Position numbers and translations under genes: made by a program. From Fallopia convolvulus (Eukaryota > Streptophyta > Magnoliopsida > Caryophyllales > Polygonaceae), in contig OZ024721.1 in NCBI GenBank assembly GCA_964016875.1, forward strand, positions 36,622,823-36,686,822: DNA of 64,000 nt, in the 5' to 3' direction. The notes beneath the pieces are model-generated. The model made no database searches. It worked only from the letters and a program-made list of their open reading frames with translations, and was not told where the DNA came from. Below, piece after piece: positions 33,373 to 44,859 of this stretch; the stretch's first letter is position 1, and each line of letters begins with the position of its first letter.

Positions 33373-34639
33373 CAACATAACCAATGCCCAATTTCATCTC
33401 AATTCCAATACAAATGTCTATCCAGAAACCATCAACCCTAGAAACCCAAAATCCAAAATCCATCCAGATGACCCTAAACCCTAGAAACACAACATAAATC
33501 TCCAAACCCAAACCCTAAACCCTAGAAACACAAATTAAATACAGATTGAACTCGATGAATAAACAACCAATTAAAATCTCAATCCAATTCAGCGAGTAAC
33601 ATCGTATAAATATGTTGCCGGATTTCAAATTCGAACAATTTAAACCCTCATTACACAACAAATCAAGCAAATTTGAGGAGACTAACCACTATGCCGTCGC
33701 GAATCCGTACGCTATCGACGATCAAGAGCCGAAACTGCATGCACGATGGAGTTGGAATGGTGGCCGGTGGAGTACGACTGGTTTCCGGCATGTGTCGGGA
33801 AAGGGTAAAACTTTACTCAAATGGGTAAAGTTTAAAAGAGGGAAAGGGAAAACATTTTTTTTAACAAAAAAGGATACAGTAAAAAAATTCGAATTTTGAA
33901 TCCGAAAGTGAAAATTTGGGATTTTGGCCGAAATCAAATAAAGACAAAATTAATTAAAATATTGTTACATTTACCGAGTGTAAGATATTCGGCGTACACC
34001 CGGTGCAAGCCTAACAGCGTCCTTCTTCATCAGTGTAAAAATTTTTATAACACGGCGTGTGTGTACAAGCATCCTACATCATCCATCCATGTGGAATTGT
34101 GAATACTGAATAGCCTATATTTCAAAATTTCCCATTGGGGTTTCTCAGAAAAAAAAATCCCATCGGGCCCCACAGGACCTAAAGACATCCAACTCCAGCA
34201 TTACCATTTCAAAATTCATATTCGTTCGCCATTCAACGGCAGGCTACGCGGCTTTACCTTTTAAAACTTGAAACCTTAAAGTACTTAAAAATCAGCACTT
34301 TCCTCCTTCCATCTCTCCCTAGTCCAGTCCTTGAAAAAAAACCCTAAAAAACAATTAAACAAACAGCAGATCTTAGTGAGACACTCCTAGACGCCAATTT
34401 GAAACCTTCCCTTTTCAAATCCTCACAACAACTAATTCTCTACAGAAGATTACTTGCCTTTGCTTGCTCATCCATAATCATAATCATGCATCCAGCTTCT
34501 ACTTAGCTGGATTCCTCAACGCGTGTTTCAGAAACGTGTTTGTTTCTTCGCCTCCCAAAACCGTGTTTGTTGGAGATCTATTTGATAAACCGTATTCCGC
34601 CATAGCCAGATCCTCCCGAAACACCAACTGTAAACCGCC
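33373..34639 (+). promoter_or_regulatory. Upstream region of the COBRA-like gene
   Basis: No convincing gene is seen; a 95-codon frame at 33612-33899 has no recognisable features. Telo-box-like 'aaaccctaa' motifs recur at 33425-33535. The leader before ATG 34640 is CT-rich and contains a seven-codon upstream ORF (ATG 34486 to TAG 34506) that could damp translation. Confidence 0.4.
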
Positions 34640-37289
34640 ATGGCTGACCGGTTCTCCTTCTCTTTGTTTTTTACCCTAATCCTCATCCTCCCTTTCACAG
34701 CACTCTCCCAAAAGAACACGAAAACCCCCGCGGCCGCCGCACCGGCCCCGGCGTCTGATTCCTGCAACGGGATCTACATCTCATACACCTACACCAGCGG
34801 CAAGGAGCTCCCGCCTCATCTGAAGAGTAACCAGGCGCTCCAGCCGTACAGGTTCCAATCCGTGCTCACGGTGCTCAACAACGGGGGCGAGGAGCTCAAG
34901 TCGTGGAAGGTGTTCGTAGGGTTCCAGCACGACGAGTACCTGGTGTCCGCTTCCAACGCTGTGATTGCTGATGGAGGGGTTAGTCTTCCGGCATCCGTCG
35001 GAAACGGTACCGTTTTCGCCGGATACCCGCAGAACGATCTCAAGACGGGGATTCAGACGGCTGGGGATCTGACTCAGATGAGCGTCCAGGTTGAGATGGT
35101 GGGGACTCAGTTTGGGGTTAAGTCTCCTGCTGTGCCCATGCCTTCCAATGTTTCGCTGGTGAATGATGGATTTGATTGCCCTAAGCCCTCTATGCTGGGT
35201 AAGTGTGGCCCTTTGTCCCTTTTCTTGTTTTTTTCTAATTTGGAATTTGTAAGGGTCTGGTGCTGGTGCGCTGATTCGGATCTCACTCTGTCACTCTGAC
35301 AATTAGACTAGAATAGGGAGGGATCAAGCTCCGTAAATGTAGGATCCGTGTATATTTATGCCATGATCTTTGAATTCTTCTGACGTGGGCAACTGAGTGA
35401 TGATCTGTATCTTGTATATTATAGTAGGAATTCCATCCTCTGACCATGTCTGTGTTGAAGTCTCCCAGAATTGCTTTGATATTAATTGACTGTCTGCCAT
35501 TTCCTTATGCATCAGCTGCTCAAATTTGAGCTTTCACGGTGATTATGCCGTGGATTAGGACAATTTTTTGTACAAGATTTATACCATGATCTATGGATTT
35601 CCCTTGGCATGAAAGAATACAAGGGCAACATACATATGCAAATTATGACATGAGCTGTTCCTTCACTGTTACTGAATTCTTTCAGATTCGCTGATGGTAT
35701 CAAACGATTTCGGTCTTGATTTTTGATGATAAAATGTTCTATGCATAAGCATTGTTTTCTTACCTATAGTAACAAATCTTAATGCTGGATTGATTTATTA
35801 TTCTTGCTTGATGATTATGTTTGGTGTGTATTACTGAACCTGACCTCTTCCCTAAATTTGTAATTGTCGATCAGGTAATTCAACCTTGGAGGTCTGTTGT
35901 GTCAAAGATCCAAATGCAAAAGCAACCATCACTGTAGGTGATGATTTCCTGCCTCGACAAAAGGGTGATCTTACAATCATGTACGACGTCACCAGGACCT
36001 ACAGCACAAACTATTGGGCCAAGGTTACAATCTCTAATCATAACCCGTTGGGCCGTCTTGATTATTGGATGCTAAGCTGGGACTGGATGAGAGACGAGTT
36101 CATCAATGACATGAAAGGTGCTTATCCTTCCATTATTGACACAAACGAGTGTATATTTGGGAAACAGGCTCAGTTCTATCAGGGTCTGGACTTCTCGAAT
36201 GTACTAAACTGTCAAAGAAGGCCAGTTATAGTTGACTTGCCCCTTACAAAAGCCAACGACACAAAACTAGGCCTCATCCCATACTGTTGCAGAAACGGTA
36301 CTATTTTGCCGCCTTCAATGGACTCGACTCAATCCATCTCAGCATTCCAGATTCAAGTCTACAAGATGCCGCCTGACCAGAACCAGTCAGCGCTTACTCC
36401 ACCTCAGAACTGGCAGATAACTGGAACACTAAACCCAGATTACAAATGCGGGGCCCCCATACGGGTCAGCCCAAGCGAGTTCCAAGATCCAAGTGGTCTA
36501 CCAACAAACACAACTGCTGTCGCCAGCTGGCAAGTCGTATGCAACATCACACAACCGAAAAACGCCAGTCCGAAATGCTGCGTCTCATTCTCAGCCTACT
36601 ACAACGAGTCGATTGTCCCTTGCAAGACATGTGCTTGTGGCTGTGATACGAGTCGAACGTGTAGTACAAAAGCTCCAGCTATGCTTATCCCGCCTGAAGC
36701 TCAGCTGTTACCGTATGAAAACCGAACTGCGCTAACCTTGGCTTGGGCTTCTTTAAAACACCATTTGGTACCAAACCCGTTGCCATGTGGTGACAACTGT
36801 GGTGTTAGCATTAACTGGCATCTTTACACTGATTACTCTAAAGGATGGACAGTTCGGGTGACACTTTTCAATTGGGATGATAACAGTTTTCCTGATTGGT
36901 TTGTGGCTGCTGAGCTGGAAAAGGCGGCCGCGGGTTTCCAGAAGGCGTACTCGTTTAACGGGACTCTTATGACAGACGTGAACAGCACCGTGTTCATGCA
37001 AGGGCTACCCGGGTTGAATTACCTTGTGGGAGAGACCAATGGAACAAACCCGGATACGGATCCAAGAGTGCCCGGGAAACAGCAATCAGTTATCTCTTTT
37101 ACAAAGAAGCTTACCCCTGGAATCAATGTGGCTGGAGGAGATGGTTTTCCTACAAAGGTGTTTTTCAATGGGGAGGAGTGTTCTCTTCCTAGTATCCTTC
37201 CTACAAGCAACAGCAAACGTCTTGATTCTGTGAAGATGATGATCTTAGGGCCTCTTGCTATGTTGGTTATCTTGCTGATTGGGCTGTAA
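34640..37289 (+). CDS. COBRA-like GPI-anchored cell-wall protein, COBL7-10 subgroup
   Basis: Two exons (34640-35198, 35875-37289) with a GT-AG intron in phase 1 give about 657 residues, the usual length of the long COBL7-type proteins. Visible parts are: a signal peptide (residues 1-22, [17 protein letters not shown]), the roughly 170-residue N-terminal extension typical of this subgroup, the COBRA domain ('[14 protein letters not shown]', '[11 protein letters not shown]'), the Cys-rich CCVS motif ('[16 protein letters not shown]' then 'CACGC'), many N-glycosylation sites (N-x-S/T), and a hydrophobic C-terminus '[17 protein letters not shown]' for GPI attachment. Family members act at the plasma membrane and wall in cellulose organisation and oriented growth. 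Start context 'ccgccATGGct' is strong. No damage is seen, so this is the most clearly functional gene in the window. Confidence 0.93.
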
Positions 37290-38247
37290 TTGCAAATTGG
37301 GAGATTGATTTTTTATTTCTTTAAAAAATCATCTCCTTTGATTTGTTGATTCATTAATGGGGTTTGGCCTATTGAGAGCCCTGCTGTTCTGTATACTATA
37401 TATATGTGTAGTCTTTGCTTAAGGGAGAGGTTGGTGTTCATTTTATTTTGATATGACGAGTACCAACCGTGCAACATTGAGGAAACGTTCGGGTAATTCG
37501 CTGTAGAATTTGACATCTTTGTGTATAAACATGAAAGCAGGATTTTCTGCATTTTGGTTATTTTTGCTTTAAAAATTCTCTCGAGGTTTTGGTTGGTGTT
37601 TGTCACATGTTTAATTCTAGGGAGGTTGTGACGGTGATGGGATAGATAGAAAAGAGGAGAAAGATAAAAAAAAAATTAAATATTTTAAGAAAAATTGATA
37701 TAAAAAAAGTTGAAAAGATGGATAAATTTAATGGAATGACCAAATATTTTTTTTTGTATTTTTCATGTCACCAACACATCATTTACATGTTATATTAACA
37801 TTTTTATCAATTAAATTGTCTATACCACCTCGACTTTCCTCTTTTCATCTCCTCCTCTTTCCCATATCCAACTGTCCTAGCCTCACATCCGGCTCCTGTT
37901 GCCTTGTCATCGGCATCAAACCAATTATAATTCTGCCCATCTTCAAAACAAAATTCCTTCATTTTACTTTAAATTCAGCGGTGTCCCCTCAAAACCTCGA
38001 GTCGTCAAGTCTAGAAAGATTTGGTGGAGGAAAGACAAAAGGCATTGAATTTATGAGTTCTTTTTTAGTAAATCAATAAATCAAAACAATTGAGATTTCA
38101 TCTAAATGTAATAAAGAGTATAAGAAAAGAACTAAATGAAACAATCACAATATGTGGTTGGATGAATGCAAGCCTCATAATCTTTAAGGGGTGAGCTAGT
38201 TGTTCTCGAGATAAGCAAGCAAGAGTGGGATGTCGCAAAAATTAGAG
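37290..38247. other. 3' flank of COBRA-like gene, no gene seen
   Basis: The 3' UTR extends perhaps to about 37600. From 37640 the DNA is A/T-rich with no features I can support before the MULE relic. Confidence 0.5.
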
Positions 38248-38487
38248 TCACGCCTCATACTCTTCCACGATCATCGAGCAGAACAACTCCCACACTCTGT
38301 TTGCAAACCAATCCCTCGATGCCGCTTGGAAGCCATGTCCCAACGCAAATGCCCTATAATTGCGCTGAATATGCACCCAACAAAGCATATGTTTGGCGTT
38401 AGTAAATAGGACCCCGACGACATTCACCTCAACAACATCCTCATCAGTCACAACGACTTCTGGCTCTTTTCCAACCAACTTATACAC
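38248..38487 (-). pseudogene. MULE transposase core fragment
   Basis: An 80-codon piece with the TD-x-D motif ('VVVTDEDV') and the 'C-x2-HI-x2-N' motif ('CWVHIQRN') of the MULE DDE domain. It lacks the residues on both sides and cannot act alone. Confidence 0.75.
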
Positions 38488-38499
38488 CTCTCACAACTC

Positions 38500-40020
38500 A
38501 CGTAATACCCATTCGTAGTGGTCTTGGATCTCCCTTTGATACGAAATTGATTGGCTCGTGCGCTTAGCTTCCGTTTTGTTTGCCAGATCTTGTCATGCTA
38601 ATCCTTCTCTCTTTTACTTGCAAGTTCTTCACTTTGATTGCGAAAGACTCTTCTTTGATTGGATTTAGTCACTTCCTTGGATTGCAAACAACAAGGTTTG
38701 TAGACTAGTTTCTTGAAATGCAAATAACAAACTTGATTGCGTTTTGGGATTGGGAATTCACGTGAGAATAGAAGAACGAATATCTGAATTTTTGTTTATG
38801 TTGGCCGAAATTTAGAAGCAAGATAGATAGAATTTTAGTTGAAAATCCTTGGAATAAGAAACTTAAGAGCTTCTATTCCAAATATATAAATTCAACATGT
38901 ATTAAAAGTAGCAATTACAAGAGCTTAAATAGACCTGTATGGCCGAAAATTCTATGCCAAACTTAAAAATATTCTATCATAAAATAAATTTCTATCTTAT
39001 CTAAAGATATTAATAAAAGGCAACTAATAACTTAGGCTCCAAGTAAGATCTATATCACCTTTCAAATTTGTCCAACCAATCTTGCATGGTCCAAATTGAT
39101 AAGATAATATGTTTCCCAACTTAAAAACCATAAGCTCACATATTATGGCCCATAAAACATGGTCCATATATGTAGAAAACCTATAAATAGAAAAGAAAAT
39201 ATTGAAAGCACTATAAATAGTAAGTTCTAGATAAGAATGTAAACAACTCTTGCATGTGAGTTAAAATAACACATGCATGCGCTTTTCATCTTCCAATGTC
39301 GACTTGACAAAGGATGGTTGACTAGATGTAGATTCTTCAAGACCATTTTATACTTTAAAGCTCTTGATCTCTTGAATGGTCTTTGCCTTCCTCTTCCATG
39401 ACTCCTTAGCCTTGATCCTATCATGATCCATATCATTCTCCTCTACTTGGACTCGAATTGTCATCGAATCAACGTTGGGTCTAGGAATGGAAGGAGAAGA
39501 TGAAAAATTAGACAAAGGAACATGAGAAAAGACAAGAACCCTTAGAAACATCTTTCCACTTGGTAGGAAACTTCTTCTTCAAGAGCTCAACTTATTTCGG
39601 CAACGAAGAATGTGGAACATAGAATGTTGCTTGAAATGGTGGCCATGAAGGATGAAACTTCTTGGGCAAGCTCCTGCATTTTTGAATGCCTTCTAATCAC
39701 TATCACCGTACTCAAAATGGTAATGAATGACCAACTTGGACTCAAATGCTCAAGAGAACGCTCATGGACATCACACTGATGTAGTGGAAGGTAAGGCGCA
39801 ATGATTGACTTTGAAGTGATATGGTTCTGTTGAGGAGTGTTACGACTCATGTTGGAGGAGTCTTGGGTTGAGATGGAGAGTCTTAGAGGCCCAGGAAGAG
39901 GGTCACGACTCGTGACATGGGGGTCACGGGTCGTGATGGGACAGTTGAGGGGTACAACAACCACCTACAAGGCATCACGACTCGTGACGGGGGTCACGAC
40001 TCGAGACAATGCTATAAGGA
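38500..40020 (-). mobile_element. Unclassified insertion inside the MULE, with its own palindromic word cluster
   Basis: It sits between two parts of one transposase gene. At 39895-40018 it carries GTCACGACTCGTGAC (39902-39916) and several variants, paired about 10 bp apart. On the minus strand these are read in an open frame ('TSRDPLPGPLR', 39964-39587). The pattern resembles the word clusters in the Tat-like gag-protease linkers, so it may be part of such an element. No LTRs or domains are certain. Confidence 0.5.
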
Positions 40021-40699
40021 ACAACTTCAACAACTGCATTGACTTGAGATGGGCAAAGAACATGTATAGTATCTTTTTGCTACCCTCCTTAGTTCGATAG
40101 TCGACATAATACTCATTAGACTATAAGAAATGAAGCGCAAATTGAGTTACTGTCATCAAGTTCATCTCTTCTTTAAACACTTAATGTCAAAAATCGTACA
40201 ATTGCTTCAGTTATGTTATCATTTCTGGATACTTATTCCTTAGGAATTTCACGGATTCCCTCAGCTCCATATCCACCAGAGGTGCCTGCTTTGTGTCCTC
40301 CTTCTACTTCTCATTCATTCGCCCCGCAAATGGATAACCCTCTAGGATGGTGGAAAAGTCATGATTGTGGTGACCGCATTCCACCCTTAACTGCCACTTC
40401 TTGGTCATTCTGTCCCTCCAGCAAATCAACTCAAATGGGCACCCGATCTTTCTAGTACGAGGGCCTTCTTTAAGGTTATAACCGACCTCTAAACTCTGCA
40501 CAATTTTGCGAGGTTTGCCCTTCTTTCCCCGTTTATACTCACTGTCTAAGACACATCTCAAAATGATCTTCGTCGGCCATGAGTTTTTATTGGTGAGTAC
40601 ATCATTCAATGTCCTCCCTATTTTACAGGCTAAGTCTTTCATATCTTCTCGATCGAACAACTTATAATGAATTGCAAAAGGGACTTTCCTTTTGATGCC

Positions 40700-40790
40700 C
40701 TCGATATTTGGACATTTCCTCTTGGTACCCAGAAAAAAATTTATTCCTTTTGGTGCCCCTGTAGTTTTACAAAAGTCCCAACCATAACCT
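40700..40790. mobile_element. Partial relative of the 12.4-kb MITE
   Basis: 'cctcttggtacccagaaaaaaat' (shortened) and 'ccttttggtgcccctgtagtttt' match the arm of the MITE at 12402-12639. Only one side is seen. It lies at the truncated 5' edge of the MULE frame. Confidence 0.5.
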
Positions 40791-40877
40791 AAAGTGAACA
40801 TAAACCCAAATTCCATCCAATTTTATAAATTTCCGTTAAAAATTAAAAAAATAAATAAAAATCCATCCAATTTCTGT

Positions 40878-41168
40878 GACCCCTGACCCTTTGCTAGTTC
40901 ACGTCGCCATTACCCTCGACGTCGAGTACCTCCGGGGATCCGTCGCCGCCGTCTATTCCGTCCTCCAGCACTCTCTCTTCCCTGAGAACATCTTCTTCCA
41001 TTTCGTCGTCTCCGAGACGAATCTCGAAGCCCTAGTTCGATCCACCTTCCCTCATCTCAAATTCAAGGTCTATTACTTTGATCTGGAGATCGTCCGATCC
41101 CTAATTTTTGCCTCCGTTCGCCAGACGTTTGAACAACCGCTCAATTACGCCTGCAATTACCTCGCCGA
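40878..41168 (+). pseudogene. Galacturonosyltransferase-like (GATL, GT8) gene fragment
   Basis: Ninety-odd codons are clean and match the GATL family: 'VHVAITLDVEYLRGS', 'VYSVLQHSLFPENIFFHF', 'LKFKVYYFD', 'EQPLNYACNYLADL'. The N-terminal membrane anchor is missing on the left. On the right the gene stops just before the region that holds the catalytic DxD motif, where it runs into a truncated LTR at 41169. GATL proteins act in pectin or xylan synthesis in the Golgi. The fragment may have been captured by the neighbouring MULE or left by a deletion. Confidence 0.8.
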
Positions 41169-41914
41169 TCTACGGGAAGCAAGGTTATTTGTTTACCGAA
41201 CTAAGAAAACAAGAAAACAAAGCAAACCAGCTACGATAGCCCACGGTACCGACCTTGTCAGGGTCGGTAACGATGCTGGATTTCTACTAAAGCAGAGCAA
41301 ATAACACGATTCAAGTGCAGGCTCGGTATCGATCTGTGTTCCTCGGTAACGAGTATATATGAATGAAAAACGAAGGAAATCAAATGATAAAAAGCTCTAG
41401 GACAAGGGTTATCACGACATAATTATGCATACAAACTCATGTGAAGGATAAAGATCATGCCTTTAAAGATAAATCTATCAACTTTCGTTGACTAAACAAG
41501 CAAATCAATCAACTTTCATAAATCAATTCACTTTTCTACTTGTTTTGTATCCAAGGCTCAAAACTTTCGTTATCGAACAATATCAACATTCAAGTTCACA
41601 ACTTTCTCTTTCGGTCAAGCAATAAACTCAAAATTACTTCAACTCTCATCTAAGTATAAGCACAAACAAGCAATTCAAAATATAGAAGGCAATCAAAACA
41701 TTAACACATTCATTCAACCATGCATAACCATGTCGGGTTTCAACCCCGGCCCTAGAAAAGAGAACTACTCACTCATCATTGAATCAAAACAAACAACTAA
41801 GTTAAAAGAGAACATTGAAAAGTAAAACTTACTTGAAATTAAAGAAATATCGTCTTACAAACCACACGTTCAAACTCGAAACAACGAAGAACAAGAACAA
41901 CAACCTCGATCACG

Positions 41915-41953
<39 letters not shown>

Positions 41954-42584
41954 CGATCGACAGAATCGAAATCTCAATCGTCCCTCTTCTCTCACGACTT
42001 TCTCTCGACGAAAACTAACGTATCCCCCCTTTCTACTAGGTTAGAACAAGGGTATTTATACTAGAGAAAGCTATCTAATAAAGATCTAAAAGATAAAAAC
42101 TTTCTAAACTAAAAAGATCACAAGATAAAAGATATAATTTCCGAAAGTCGGTGCTGCTCTGCCGACACAAGTCACCTCGGTAACGACCTGCATAGGGTCG
42201 GTAGACACTTGCTGAATTCCTTGGATAAAAACTTGTTGCACAGATTGGTACCAACCCTCACAGGTCGGTAACGAGGTCTCTGTTTCGGGTTTATTTTTGC
42301 ACTTCTCATAGCTTCACTTGAACTTCTCCGAGATCTTCACGACATATCCTTCTTCTCTTTCCTTATGCACTCCACCACAATCTCCTTGACTTCAGCTTTG
42401 CTTGAAAATGCTCCTTTCCACTTCAAAAACCTACACAAAGACACAAAACAGAGTAGCTTCCATACTTTTCACAAAATATGCAAACTTATCCAAAAACACA
42501 CAAAACTAACTCTAAACCTTACTAAAACTAAACCAAACAACCTAAGAAAGACACCTAAAAACTATACTAAAATCACAAACATCA
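41169..42584 (-). repeat. 3' LTR of element 2, lacking its last ~75 bp
   Basis: It aligns with 49930-51332. On the minus strand it starts TGATGTTTGTGA (42584) after the purine-rich 'aagtatgggttattt'. At the other end it is cut at 41169, where the right LTR continues for about 75 bp more. Two bases ('tc') are shared at the junction with the GATL fragment. A (ct)n run at 41918-41950 is much longer than in the partner LTR. Confidence 0.85.
41918..41950. repeat. (CT)n microsatellite in LTR
   Basis: About 16 CT units followed by 'gatcgatcgac'. The partner LTR (around 50693-50710) has only a few interrupted units, so the array expanded or contracted after insertion. Confidence 0.9.
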
Positions 42585-44308
42585 AAATAACCCATACTTA
42601 AGCTTGCTTGTCCTCAAGCAGTCACTAAACAATAACCAAAACCAAACATCATGCTCATCAAAAAATAGCCTTCATCTAAAAACCAACATCAAAACATAGC
42701 AAAAATAGCAAACGACTATTAACGTCATCACACATATATAAGCACTAATAGACATAAGCAACTACAATCCAACCTCACCAAGGGTATTGTGTTTCTCTCA
42801 ACTCTCATGTGTTTAGGCTTTAAATTCAATCTCTCAACTCAATCATATATGCAAAAACTCATAGAAATTGGAACTTATATCACCAAACTCTCCACCAAAG
42901 ATTGTCAAAACAAGCAAAAAATCATCAAGAGAACTTAGGCTCAATGAAAAACTTCAAAGAAGTTTCCATTCGGCCAGGTTGTAATGGGGCTTAGTAAAGA
43001 CAATAGGGCGTGGAAAACTTTTGGCTATATGGTGCTAATAATATCTGGGAATAAAGACTCCTAAAAACTCACACATCTCACCAAAACTCTCATAAAAACA
43101 TGTATACCAAACTCACTCTGACATTATTATGCTATTTCATTCTTTCTCCTCACTCACCTTTTAATCCTAGAAAGCCTCTTAAAAACATAAAGAATCTCTG
43201 GTTTTATTTTAAACAACCTGCACATTTTCCCTCTCTTCTTTTTTTTTCCTCTATACTTCTCCATTTTTTTCTTTGCTCGACTTGCCTCGTTACCGACCTG
43301 AGAGGGTCGATAACCAGCTACATTTTTCACTTCTCTTCTTACTCGATTTTCCTTCCTTTTTCCCATCGGTACCGAGCCTGATAGGCTAGTATCGATCCAA
43401 ACATTCCTTTTCTTCCTCTTTCTCTTTGTGTACACTTCTTACCCAAGAGATCTTTTTACAAAATAAAACAAGAGACTTCCAATCTACCCCATTAAAACCC
43501 TTATTTCGAACCAAAACATCTCATTTTGCACTCTACAAAAAACATACCTCTCCAACTAAGTCCTAATCCCTGGATAGGGTCAAGTTTATCTCGGCTAGGG
43601 AATAATTTTGTGGAGCAACAAATAAAAGGCTAAAGCTCAAATTGGCTGTCAAAAACAAGGATCATGTAAGGGTGGATATGGATTAATAGGGGTCATGAAA
43701 AATAAGTTCTCCATTTTCACAAGTAATGAACTAAAAATCTTATACAGGCTTTGAGAAATAGATAACCATCACAATTCCAAAAGATAATATACATAAAGAG
43801 AGTAAATCACACAAGAAAAATCAAGGCTAAAAATAAGAACTCACAAGGTCATTTTGTTGGATTGCAACTACTCATACTAATAGTTATACATGCTCAATTT
43901 CATCATATGCTATTCCTCTATAAAAACAATTTCATAATAAGACTTAAGCTATACTATCAAAAACATGCTGAAAGGAAATTACAAGGTCATTCAAGCAATT
44001 AACTATCATAGAACCAAAAGACAGGATACTTATCTGCTCTAAAATAAACTTTTGGAATTTGCAAAAAATTTCAATTTTTTTTATTTTTTTTATTTATTAA
44101 AACAAAGACAACTAGAAATAAGAAACAAAACAAAGAAAACAAAGAAAACAAACAAAGAAGCAAGTTTCCTTTGCCCTCCCTACCCCCATACTTAAAATTA
44201 CAGTGTCCCCACTGTAATAAAGCAAAACTAAATAAAAGAATAGGGAAAAGAAAGAAACTTACAAGATAAACTTTGAAGCAGAAGAAACATCCTTTGAAAG
44301 CTGAATCA
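42585..44308 (-). other. 3' noncoding region of element 2
   Basis: No gene is supported. Palindromic word pairs lie at 43275-43318 and 43363-43402. Purine tracts (minus strand) of the 'aagtatggg' type lie at 42585-42625, next to the LTR, and at 44176-44214, just after ORF2, matching the layout in elements 1 and 3. Confidence 0.6.
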
Positions 44309-44848
44309 TCAATGTGGTGGTGGAAACTGGCGCTCAAAGTTGCCCATGAACTCATACATAGTCCTCCAATGCTCCTCATCAACCGTCACCCGCTGCTCCA
44401 TCGTCCTCCAACGAGCATCAGCTTGTTGATGCCTCACATCCTCAAGAGCCATGCGAGCGGAATACACACCCTCCCAACGATCCATCCACTGGTTAAGCTG
44501 TGTTTGCTGCAGGTTCAGCTGTTGCATCTGGAAAGACAAATCTTCGGCCCACGGAGGTGGAACACTTGAACCGGTGTAGCTTGGTTGGGGCGGTGGTTGA
44601 TAATGATCATGTGGCTGGAAGTGGTCTTGATAAATGACCGGATTGTAGGGCACTAGTCCATACGACTGTGGCTCTGTAGGTGGAAGAACAGACTCGTTAC
44701 CGAAGTTGAATGCCTCAGTATTGACTTCAAAATACTCGGAATCGAGCCCAGGTTGCTCGTTACCAAGGTCGTCATCCTCGCCAAGTACCTCGGTACCGTT
44801 ATGAAAATTGATATCTTTTTCGTTAAAAATAATAGATTTATTTTTCAT
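44309..44848 (-). pseudogene. ORF2 C-terminal part (element 2)
   Basis: It matches the end of ORF2 in the 57-64 kb element: 'YGLVPYNPVIYQDHFQPH', 'SYTGSSVPPPWAEDLS', 'WRTMYEFMGNFERQFPPPH'. The N-terminal half has been replaced by Tekay-like LTR sequence. The acidic part contains palindromic words (44687-44800) translated in frame. Confidence 0.75.
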
Positions 44849-44859
44849 ACCGTATTCTC

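Larger units (their letters stand above)
38248..40816 (-). mobile_element. Mutator-like (MULE) transposase relic, split by an insertion
   Basis: The minus strand has an N-terminal FAR1/WRKY-GCM1-like zinc domain piece at 40690-40304 ('KIGCPFELICWRD', 'WQLRVECGHHNHD', 'GYPFAGRMNEK'). It continues in pieces to about 40024 ('MFFAHLKSMQLLKLF', which in MULE transposases precedes the DDE core). The core resumes at 38487-38248 ('PEVVVTDEDVVEV', 'AKHMLCWVHIQRNY'). About 1.5 kb of foreign sequence separates the parts. Several stops make it non-functional. MULE transposases cut and paste elements with long terminal inverted repeats; I could not place the repeats. Confidence 0.75.

Noticed and set aside
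33612..33899. 95-codon plus-strand frame
   Set aside because: It has no domain, a low-complexity basic tail and no neighbours that support it. It lies in the long upstream region of the COBRA-like gene.
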